A stretch of 50,460 nucleotides of DNA from Nitrospirota bacterium (GTDB lineage Bacteria > Nitrospirota > Thermodesulfovibrionia > Thermodesulfovibrionales > JdFR-85). Location: assembly GCA_011321725.1 (NCBI GenBank), contig DROX01000255.1, positions 1 to 50,460 of the forward strand, in the 5' to 3' direction. The notes beneath the pieces were generated by a model. That model was not told where the DNA came from and did not search any database. It was given only the letters and a program-made list of their open reading frames with translations. A program made the translations under genes and the position numbers. This document shows positions 18,286 through 25,189 of the stretch, piece after piece (position 1 is the first letter of the stretch; every line of letters begins with the position of its first letter).

Positions 18286-19835
18286 ATACCCCTTGGCAAA
18301 TATATGGTAAAGGTTGTACCTCTCTCATTACTTGTTGCCTCTATCCTGCCAAAATGGTTCTTGATTATATTATAAACTATTGACAGACCAAGACCTGTGC
18401 CCTTGTCCTTGGTGCTGAAAAAGGGATCAAATATTTTATCAATATACTCAGCAGGGATGCCAGGGCCTGTATCCGTGACCTCTACCTTCACAACATCCTT
18501 CTCATCATGAATCCTCACCGTTATTTCACCTTCTCCCCTCATCGCATCAATAGCATTTGAAAAGAGGTTAACAAAGACCCTCTCCATCTGCCCCGGATCC
18601 ACGGATATATAAACCTCCTCAGGTGCATGGATGGAAAATCTGACCCCTGTCTCAGGGTATATCTTCTCTATCTGCTCATAGACCCCCCTGATAAGCTCAG
18701 GCAGGTTTACTCGCATCTTCTCGGGCTTCTTTTCCCTGGCAAACTCCAGCAGGTCTCCCACAATCTTCTTTACCCTCAGGGTCTGGCTAAGGATATCCTC
18801 CACTGTTTCTTTTATAATACCCTCACTGGTTCCCTTTACCTCTCTCGCAAGTATCTGTGCAGAGATGTGGATATTGTTGAGAGGGTTGTTCAGTTCATGG
18901 GCAACACCAGAGGCAAGTGTCCCTATTGCGGCAAGTTTCCTGTGTCTGATCAACTCTTCCTCCTTCTTGATTAGCTGTACCTCCCTGTCCCTTAGCGCCT
19001 CTGCCATGCTGTTGTAGGTCCTGATGAGGGTACTGACCTCATCCTTGCCGGAAGGAAATGGCAGCGGGGAATAAAAACCCTCGCCTGTCTTCTCTATGGT
19101 TACCATCAGCTCGTTAAGTCTCTTGACGATATTCTGGGTTACCCTGAAGAGGGCTATAAAGCCAAAGAGAAAGGCAAAGGGGAAGACGACCAGGATGCCT
19201 ATCTCGGATGCCTTAATCACATACTGGACCCTGTAGCGGGCTGCCTTGTCAATCTCTCTGGAGATATCAATGATCTCCTCACCTGAGCTGCGCAGCTTCT
19301 TGACCTGATCGTTGATCTCTTTGAGATGGGTAACAAGCCTGCCATCCCCTCTAAGTGAAAATATCTTTTTCAGCACCGTAATGGTCTGTACAGGGTGTTC
19401 CAGAAAGGTAGACTCCATGACAGGTACGAAGTAACTGTACCTGTCTGAGTAACCTTTAAGCTGCCTGATCTCCCCGATTGTTAACCTTGCCAGCTCTGTT
19501 ATGTAGCTGAAGCGGTCCTCGTACTCACCTATCTTGCCAGCAAGCCTTATGAGATTCCTGTCCTTGGGATTCAAACCCTTGAATGTCGTGATCAGCTGTT
19601 TTGTTTCGGCAAGATACTGGTTTATCTTCTCAACCTCTGTAAAATCACCGTAGAGGAAGAAGTTCTTCTCATGCCGCCTTATCTGTAGGGTCTTTGTCCG
19701 GATGCTGTCCGAGAGCTCAAGAAAGGTAAAATCCCTGCGGGCCTCAAAAAAATCAAACATAGCCAGCGTACCGAATAAGGCCACTATGGCAAAGCTGGCA
19801 GAGAATATGAGTATGATCTTCTTCTTGATAGACAT
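18282..19835 (-). CDS. Sensor histidine kinase (left system)
   Basis: A 517-residue inner-membrane kinase. It has a first membrane helix (about residues 6-28), a helical periplasmic sensor of about 175 residues (RRHEKNFFLYGDF region), a second helix (about 212-232), HAMP, a short coiled coil, then HisKA with the phosphorylated His in GVAHELNNPLNNI and HATPase with NLFSNAIDAM, DTGPGIP and GTGLGLSIV. Unlike its mirror-image partner, it lacks a CxxCH motif. The RRHEKNF element resembles helical sensor modules of chemoreceptors. It is divergent from the second kinase gene across about 90 bases and overlaps its cognate regulator by four bases. Confidence 0.94.
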   Translation of the reverse strand: MSIKKKIILIFSASFAIVALFGTLAMFDFFEARRDFTFLELSDSIRTKTLQIRRHEKNFFLYGDFTEVEKINQYLAETKQLITTFKGLNPKDRNLIRLAGKIGEYEDRFSYITELARLTIGEIRQLKGYSDRYSYFVPVMESTFLEHPVQTITVLKKIFSLRGDGRLVTHLKEINDQVKKLRSSGEEIIDISREIDKAARYRVQYVIKASEIGILVVFPFAFLFGFIALFRVTQNIVKRLNELMVTIEKTGEGFYSPLPFPSGKDEVSTLIRTYNSMAEALRDREVQLIKKEEELIRHRKLAAIGTLASGVAHELNNPLNNIHISAQILAREVKGTSEGIIKETVEDILSQTLRVKKIVGDLLEFAREKKPEKMRVNLPELIRGVYEQIEKIYPETGVRFSIHAPEEVYISVDPGQMERVFVNLFSNAIDAMRGEGEITVRIHDEKDVVKVEVTDTGPGIPAEYIDKIFDPFFSTKDKGTGLGLSIVYNIIKNHFGRIEATSNERGTTFTIYLPRGI

Positions 19836-19881
19836 GATTTTTTATTTTAACTCTTTTAGCAGAAAAGCTGCATCGCCTTGA

Positions 19882-19912
19882 TAGACAGGGCTCGGTTGAT
19901 TTACAGTATAAT
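19882..19912 (+). promoter_or_regulatory. Promoter of the right-hand kinase gene
   Basis: TAGACA and TATAAT are separated by 19 bases. A perfect 11-base palindrome (TACGGACCGTA, 19916-19926) sits between the -10 and the ATG at 19929, where a bound protein could block initiation. No Shine-Dalgarno is seen. Confidence 0.45.
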
Positions 19913-19928
19913 ACATACGGACCGTACA

Positions 19929-21578
19929 ATGGCCATTATGAAGATCAAAGGACTAAATAGCCTCAGTTTCAAATTCAGTTTTATCGTGGGGGTAATCCTC
20001 TTTCTCTTCTCAACGCTCCTTTCCATGATACTTTACTATTACCTGAGAGCACACGCCATTGAGAATGCAGAGAGAAAGACCCTGATTATAATGACCTATG
20101 TCAAGGCTATTGGTGATTATGTAAAAGACTCCTTCAGGCCAAGGATGCTTGAGATCATCTCAAGGTTAGACCCTGAGGATGAATTCCTGGTTGAATCAAT
20201 CTCCACCACGCATGTGAATATGGAGATAATGAAAAAATTCAACAAGGATATACATGACTATGTATACAAAAGGGTCTCTGACAGACCCTTGAACCCCCAA
20301 CACCGGGCTGACAGTTTCCACATGAAGATGATAGAGTATTTCAGAAAGCATCGTGACAGAGATTCCTGGCACTCCATTGTAAAACTTGACAACAGGGAGA
20401 CCCTTGTCTATGCCCGTCCTGTAATAAGCAACAAGGGATGTCTCCTGTGCCACGGAGAAAAGGAGAGGGCACCTGCTGCAATAGTCAAAAAATACGGCAG
20501 GGATGGCAACTTCGGCTGGCAGGCTGGCAGGATAGTGGGGGTTGAGACCGTCTCAATCCCAATGGATAAAACATTTGAGTATCTCCGGGGTATTGCATTG
20601 AGCACCTTTCTGTTTGGACTGGTAACACTGGGAGCCCTCTTTTTTGCAATCTATGAGACCTTTACACAGCTTGTGACCCGCCCCATAGGGAGGCTCTCAA
20701 ATGTCTTCAAAGGGATAGTCAGTGGTTCATTACCCCTTGGCAAGGACATTGACGTTACAAACAAGGATGAGATAGGTGAACTCACAGAATCCTTTAACAT
20801 ACTGGCAAGACACCTCCATGAGGCACAGGAAAGGCTGAAGAGAACGGCAAGGATTGAAAGGCAGATGATGGAAACAGAGAAGCTTGCTGCCCTTGGACAG
20901 CTCTCGGCAGGCATAGCCCATGAGATAAACAATCCCATTGGTGGCATAAAGCTCTGCTTCAACAACCTGATCAATACAGAGATGGATGAAGAAACCAAAC
21001 AGCAGCACATAGAGGTGGTACAGTCAGGGCTGGACAGGATCCAGGCGATAGTAAAACAGCTGCTTGAATTCTCAAGGAACACTCCCCTCAACATCACGCC
21101 TGTAAAGGTAGACTCCATCATAGACAATGTACTGAAGATCTCGGAGTATACAATATCAAAAAAGGGCATAAAGATAGAGAGAGACTCCTCACCCGATATA
21201 CCAACGCTTTGGGTTGACTCAAACAAGATGGAACAGGTACTCCTGAACATAATAATAAATGCCATACAGGCGATGGATGAAGGTGGCACCCTGACCATCA
21301 AAACCTGGTTAGAGGGTGAAAGATGCAATATATCAATATCTGACACAGGCAGGGGCATCCCCGGGGATATCATCTCCAGGATATTTGACCCCTTCTTTAC
21401 CACAAAGGAGGTGGGAGAGGGTACCGGGCTCGGGCTTACCGTAAGTAAGGCCATTGTGGAACAACATGGCGGTTCAATAGAGGTTGAGACTTCAGAAAGA
21501 GGAACAACCTTTACAGTAAGGATACCATTGGGTCAGGAACCTGAGACCCTCAAGGGAGGCAATCCTCATGACCGATAG
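19929..21578 (+). CDS. Haem-binding (Tll0287/DUF3365-like) sensor histidine kinase (right system)
   Basis: A 549-residue inner-membrane kinase. The track's TTG start at 19878 lies before the promoter, so ATG 19929 (MAIMKIKGL) is chosen. One membrane helix (about 13-35) leads to a periplasmic sensor of about 180 residues containing C171-L-L-C174-H175, within YARPVISNKGCLLCHGE; this is the c-type haem motif in the context typical of Tll0287-like (DUF3365) domains. A second helix (about 221-245), HAMP, HisKA (AGIAHEINNPIGG) and HATPase (NIIINAIQAM, DTGRGIP, GTGLGLTVSKAI) follow. It probably senses redox state or a haem ligand such as NO, CO or sulfide. It overlaps the regulator gene by 11 bases. 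Confidence 0.93.
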   Translation: MAIMKIKGLNSLSFKFSFIVGVILFLFSTLLSMILYYYLRAHAIENAERKTLIIMTYVKAIGDYVKDSFRPRMLEIISRLDPEDEFLVESISTTHVNMEIMKKFNKDIHDYVYKRVSDRPLNPQHRADSFHMKMIEYFRKHRDRDSWHSIVKLDNRETLVYARPVISNKGCLLCHGEKERAPAAIVKKYGRDGNFGWQAGRIVGVETVSIPMDKTFEYLRGIALSTFLFGLVTLGALFFAIYETFTQLVTRPIGRLSNVFKGIVSGSLPLGKDIDVTNKDEIGELTESFNILARHLHEAQERLKRTARIERQMMETEKLAALGQLSAGIAHEINNPIGGIKLCFNNLINTEMDEETKQQHIEVVQSGLDRIQAIVKQLLEFSRNTPLNITPVKVDSIIDNVLKISEYTISKKGIKIERDSSPDIPTLWVDSNKMEQVLLNIIINAIQAMDEGGTLTIKTWLEGERCNISISDTGRGIPGDIISRIFDPFFTTKEVGEGTGLGLTVSKAIVEQHGGSIEVETSERGTTFTVRIPLGQEPETLKGGNPHDR

Positions 21579-22935
21579 GGGAACATTAAAAAGACATATA
21601 CTCATAATTGAAGATGAGCCCAGTCTGCGGCTGGGAATGAAACACTTCCTCACATCCCAGGGCTACGCCGTCTCACTCTGTGCTGACGGTGCCCAGGGTA
21701 TGGAAGCAGTAAAAAGAGGCGACTTTGATCTCGTAATCACTGATATCAGGCTACCCCACTGTAGCGGTTTTGAGATTCTGAAGAACCTGAAGGAACTGCA
21801 CCCTGACAAGGGTATAATACTCATAACAGCCTATGCAGACATAAAAGATGCTGTTCATTCAATAAAGGAAGGTGCCTTTGATTACATTGCAAAGCCCTTC
21901 TCAAACGAGGAACTTCTTATAACGATTGAGCGTTTCTTCAGGTTCCAGAGCCTTGAAAACGAGGTAACCCTCCTGAGAGAGACCCTGAAGAGGAGAGAAA
22001 GTTTTGCAGATATTATCGGTGCAAGCCCGGGGATGAAGATGGTATTTGACAGGATCTCCTCTATTGCCAACACGGATGTACCTGTACTGATTGAGGGAGA
22101 AAGTGGCACCGGTAAAGAACTGGTAGCCAATGCCATACATAACCTGAGCAGCAGGAAGGACAAACCCTTTGTCAAGATAAACTGCGCTGCCATCCCGGAG
22201 CATCTCTTTGAGTCGGAACTCTTTGGACATGAGCGGGGCGCCTTCACAGGTGCCACCGAGACCCGTAAGGGAAAGTTTGAGTTTGCCAGTGGTGGCACAA
22301 TTTTCTTTGACGAGATTGGCGATATCCCCCTGGTACTACAGCCAAAACTGCTCAGGGTAATAGAGGAGCATGTTATAACAAGGCTTGGTGGCAATGCCAC
22401 AATAGCTGTTGATGTACGAATAATCTACGCCACAAGCAAGAATCTGAAGGAGCTGGTAAAGGAGGGAAAGTTCAGAGAGGAGCTTTTCTACAGGATCAAT
22501 GTGGTACCCATACAGATACCCCCCCTCAGGCAAAGGCGGGAGGATATCCCCTACCTTATAGACCATTTCCTCAGGCACTACATGAAAAAATTTGACAAAC
22601 AGCAACTACGCATATCCCAGGAGGCATACCATGCACTGCTGAGCTATCACTGGCCAGGAAATGTAAGGGAGCTGAAACATGCCATGGAGAGGGCAGTGGT
22701 GCTCTCAAAAGATGGTGTGATAACCCTAAGAGACCTGCCAGAAGAGGTTTCAGGCCTCAGTATTCCCTGCCTTTCAGAGGGATATACCCTTGAGGAGAGT
22801 CTCAGGTGTTTTGAAAGAGAGATGATCTGCAGGGCACTCAAGGACACAGGCGGTAAAAAGACCGAGGCAGCCCGCAAGCTTGGCATAAGCAGAAAGGTGC
22901 TCTGGAAGAAAATGAAGGACTACGATATTGAGTAG
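21568..22935 (+). CDS. NtrC-family sigma-54-dependent response regulator (right system)
   Basis: A 455-residue activator. The receiver domain has the acceptor Asp in LVITDIRLPHCSGF; AAA+ has Walker A GESGTGKE, GHERGAFTGA and IFFDEIGDIP; the Fis-like DNA-binding helix pair is TEAARKLGISRKVLWKKM. It is coupled to the haem kinase by an 11-base overlap. The next gene downstream is the YeiH-like exporter, whose leader has a canonical sigma-54 promoter and an upstream dyad at typical enhancer distance, so this regulator is very likely its activator. Confidence 0.96.
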   Translation: MTDRGTLKRHILIIEDEPSLRLGMKHFLTSQGYAVSLCADGAQGMEAVKRGDFDLVITDIRLPHCSGFEILKNLKELHPDKGIILITAYADIKDAVHSIKEGAFDYIAKPFSNEELLITIERFFRFQSLENEVTLLRETLKRRESFADIIGASPGMKMVFDRISSIANTDVPVLIEGESGTGKELVANAIHNLSSRKDKPFVKINCAAIPEHLFESELFGHERGAFTGATETRKGKFEFASGGTIFFDEIGDIPLVLQPKLLRVIEEHVITRLGGNATIAVDVRIIYATSKNLKELVKEGKFREELFYRINVVPIQIPPLRQRREDIPYLIDHFLRHYMKKFDKQQLRISQEAYHALLSYHWPGNVRELKHAMERAVVLSKDGVITLRDLPEEVSGLSIPCLSEGYTLEESLRCFEREMICRALKDTGGKKTEAARKLGISRKVLWKKMKDYDIE

Positions 22936-22947
22936 TTCCCTTGAGGT

Positions 22948-22987
22948 AACATCCCTGAAGACATAGATGTTCCTTGCCGGGAACATC
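22948..22987 (+). promoter_or_regulatory. Candidate activator (UAS) dyad for the right-hand regulator
   Basis: GATGTTCC and GGAACATC form a perfect 8-bp inverted repeat with a 6-base spacer (22966-22987), and a further half-site AACATCC lies at 22948-22954. The dyad ends about 70 bases before the -24 element, a normal distance for NtrC-type enhancers. It could also be an mRNA hairpin ending the kinase-regulator transcript, but no T-run follows. Confidence 0.55.
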
Positions 22988-23057
22988 CATTCTCATCAGG
23001 ACAATATTCTTTTAAGAATTTCACTTAAAAATCAAGCCCTAACAAAATTTCACCAGC

Positions 23058-23073
23058 TGGCACCATGATTGCT
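23058..23073 (+). promoter_or_regulatory. Sigma-54 promoter of the YeiH-like exporter gene
   Basis: TGGCAC-CATGA-TTGCT is a full match to the -24/-12 consensus TGGCAC-N5-TTGCW. Transcription should begin near 23085, giving a leader of about 80 bases that contains a 6-bp GC hairpin (CCCCGA/TCGGGG, 23112-23130) before the GAGGAGG ribosome site. Confidence 0.85.
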
Positions 23074-23164
23074 ATTTTCCTATGGAATCTTTACGAAAAC
23101 TGCCAGAATGCCCCGACCTTTGATCGGGGAGCTTCACCAAAACCTTATAGAGAGGAGGTAACGC

Positions 23165-24565
23165 ATGGAAGAGAAAAAGGCTGAAACCACCCCTATGCCA
23201 CACTCATCGGGTATGGGGTGGAAGGAGTTGTGGTTGAAGGAGGACTGGTGGGCGGTATGGTTAGGACTTGGCATTGTCGTGGTGGCGTACTTCTTCTTTG
23301 CAAGTGGCAGCACCATAAAACCGATAGCGATCAAGCCGGCGAAGTGGCACACCTTTGCACAGTTATGGTCGGATTTCATCAGTCATATTGGTGCCTATGC
23401 AGCCAATTTTATTATCTGGCTTGTCATCTTTAGCGTAAGCACTGCCATACTGGGGTTCAAACAGTCAGAGTTCATCCCATCCTTTATCTTCGTCTACATC
23501 TTCTCGGTAATTATCTTCATGATCGGTGCATGGGACAAGGCCCACAACTACAACCTTGAACCACCACTGGTAGCACTGGCGCTGGGAATGATAATCTCCA
23601 ATGTCTTCAGACTTCCCAAATGGATGGACACGGGCTTCAGGGTTGAGTACTACATCAAGACAGGCATAGTGCTGCTTGGTGCAACACTGCCCTTCACATT
23701 GATAATCTGGGCTGGTCCTATCGCATTTGTGCAGGCAACAATTGTGTCTGTTACAACCTTTCTGGTCATATTCTTCGTGGGCACAAAGGCCCTGGGGCTT
23801 GACAAGAGGCTTGCCTCATGTCTTGGTGCTGGAGGTGCTGTCTGTGGTGTCTCCGCAGCCATTGCAATCGGCGGTGCAGTAAAGGCTAAAAAGGAGTATC
23901 CCTCCATCGCCATAACAATGGTGATTATCTGGGCGATCATAATGATCTTCTTCCTGCCTCTTGTCTCAAGGGCTATGGGCCTCCATGCGGGTATTGTTGG
24001 AGCCTGGGTAGGAACCTCCGAGTTTGCGGATGCGGCAGGCTTCGCTGCGGCACAGGCATACGGTACAATGGCACAGAACCTGCCGAACATCCCTGGCACC
24101 GAGGATGCAGCTGTCTGGGGATTCACCCTCATGAAGGTCATTGGCAGGGACATCTGGATTGGCATCTGGGCATTTGTTCTTGCCCTTATATCCACCATGA
24201 AGTGGGAGGCTGAGGAATCCGGGGTCAGGCCAAGCCCTGCTGAGATATGGTGGAGATTCCCCAAGTTCGTGCTTGGCTTCTTTGCTGCATCCCTTCTCAT
24301 GACCGCCATATCAAGCGGCTACACCCTTGAGGCCTACAACAAGGTGGTCAAGCCCATGCTTGTTGGACCCATCAAGACGATGAGGACATGGTCATTCATA
24401 TTCTGCTTCTTCAGTATAGGCCTTACCACAAGGTTCAGGGAGCTGACCAAGACAGGCGCAAAACCCTTCTGGGCCTTCACTGCCGGGGTGGTGGTAAATG
24501 TAATCCTTGGATTCATACTCTCTGTGCTTGTATTTGGTAACTACTGGTCAAGCCTTGGCAAATAG
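23165..24565 (+). CDS. YeiH-type putative sulfate exporter (PSE family, PF03601)
   Basis: A 466-residue inner-membrane protein with about 11 hydrophobic segments. A soluble N-terminal lead of about 30 residues precedes the first helix. Family-like features are PPLVALALGMIISN, the glycine-rich CLGAGGAVCGVSAAIAIGGA and GAWVGTSEFADAAGFAAA. The family name putative sulfate exporter comes from annotation and from association with sulfur metabolism; the transported ion is not experimentally settled for most members. The protein is longer than the usual 330-350 residues because of the N-terminal lead with an extra paired helix segment. GAGGAGG lies before the ATG. Control by the adjacent haem kinase/NtrC pair is inferred from the sigma-54 promoter. 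Confidence 0.9.
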   Translation: MEEKKAETTPMPHSSGMGWKELWLKEDWWAVWLGLGIVVVAYFFFASGSTIKPIAIKPAKWHTFAQLWSDFISHIGAYAANFIIWLVIFSVSTAILGFKQSEFIPSFIFVYIFSVIIFMIGAWDKAHNYNLEPPLVALALGMIISNVFRLPKWMDTGFRVEYYIKTGIVLLGATLPFTLIIWAGPIAFVQATIVSVTTFLVIFFVGTKALGLDKRLASCLGAGGAVCGVSAAIAIGGAVKAKKEYPSIAITMVIIWAIIMIFFLPLVSRAMGLHAGIVGAWVGTSEFADAAGFAAAQAYGTMAQNLPNIPGTEDAAVWGFTLMKVIGRDIWIGIWAFVLALISTMKWEAEESGVRPSPAEIWWRFPKFVLGFFAASLLMTAISSGYTLEAYNKVVKPMLVGPIKTMRTWSFIFCFFSIGLTTRFRELTKTGAKPFWAFTAGVVVNVILGFILSVLVFGNYWSSLGK

Positions 24566-24575
24566 TGTACTACAT

Positions 24576-24603
24576 GGTATCACCCCCTGAGGGGGGTGAT
24601 ACC
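24576..24603 (+). terminator. Strong hairpin between the exporter and the small Cys protein gene
   Basis: GGTATCACCCCC and GGGGGTGATACC (12 bp) flank loop TGAG, 10 bases after the exporter stop and 26 before the next ATG. With no T-run it may act as an attenuator or as an mRNA 3' stabiliser separating expression of the two genes. Confidence 0.6.
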
Positions 24604-24629
24604 AACCAAACATTCAGACTGGAGGAATC

Positions 24630-24830
24630 ATGGAGGAAGTTAAAACTAAATGCTGTTTCAACTGTATGTATTTCAACAATGACCCTGAATATATAGAAAG
24701 GGCCTTCGCAGGGCTGAGGGTCCTCGGCTCTGGATACTCCTCTGTGAAGAGAGACGACGGCATCTGTCAGCTTGATGACAGATATCTATCAGGCTACAAT
24801 GTCTGTGATGGGTACAAGGAGAGGGAATAA
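24630..24830 (+). CDS. Small Cys-motif protein (66 aa)
   Basis: A 66-residue soluble protein with Cys residues at 8, 9 and 12 and two further single Cys (KCCFNCMYF ... GICQL ... NVCDGYKERE). The CxxCxYF...C...C layout resembles small zinc-ribbon-like or iron-sulfur-like proteins, but I cannot name the family. GGAGGAATC before the ATG supports the start. It follows the exporter on the same strand, separated by a strong hairpin, so expression may be coupled but modulated. A metal-binding or redox role linked to the exporter is an inference only. Confidence 0.8.
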   Translation: MEEVKTKCCFNCMYFNNDPEYIERAFAGLRVLGSGYSSVKRDDGICQLDDRYLSGYNVCDGYKERE

Positions 24831-24884
24831 AAGAGGTATCTACCCACCTATCCAATAAAATCATCATACTTTAACCTTTCATAT

Positions 24885-24914
24885 CTGTAATCTTTCTGTA
24901 ATCAATTTGCAATC
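24885..24914 (+). promoter_or_regulatory. Pho-box-like 11-bp direct repeats
   Basis: CTGTAATC occurs at 24885 and 24896 and TTGCAATC at 24907, exactly 11 bp apart. This spacing is the hallmark of OmpR/PhoB-family operators (one helical turn per half-site). The AT-rich stretch 10-20 bases downstream could supply the -10 of an activated promoter reading toward htrA. Confidence 0.4.
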
Positions 24915-25014
24915 TACATGTTATATATTATTGATTATAGGACGGCATTATATTAACTCAGTAGTGTCCAAAATAATTTCAGTTTTACAAACCAAGGCTG
25001 GGTGCCAATAAGAC

Positions 25015-25118
25015 AGTCAGGAGTCAGGAGTTAACAGTTAACAGTAAGCAGTGAGCAGTTGATGGGTGGATGAGTAAATGGGTTGATGGGTTAGTAGTAA
25101 GCAGTGAGCAGTAAGCAG
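25015..25118. repeat. Degenerate heptamer tandem repeats (AGTNANN)
   Basis: Six consecutive in-register heptamers run from 25015 to 25056 (AGTCAGG twice, AGTTAAC twice, AGTAAGC, AGTGAGC). After a GATGGGT-rich spacer, AGTAAGC, AGTGAGC, AGTAAGC recur at 25096-25116. Such short tandem heptamers are a known class of dispersed repeat in some bacteria. No spacers of CRISPR type are present. Confidence 0.75.
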
Positions 25119-25189
25119 AGGCCTCCGAAAAATCGCAGATTTTTCGGAGTAGACTTATAAATTGAATTCCAATCACCTGGAGGTGTGAG

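Larger units (their letters stand above)
24831..25189. other. Gene-free region upstream of htrA
   Basis: This 359-base gap holds an 11-bp-period operator-like triplet (24885-24914), AT-rich promoter-like sequence (TATATT, TTATAG near 24920-24940), heptamer tandem repeats (25015-25118) and a 12-bp hairpin with arms CTCCGAAAAATC/GATTTTTCGGAG (25123-25149). No gene is visible. Confidence 0.7.

Noticed and set aside
25015-25118. Possible CRISPR array
   Set aside because: The units are contiguous degenerate heptamers without unique spacers of constant length, and no cas genes are in the window.
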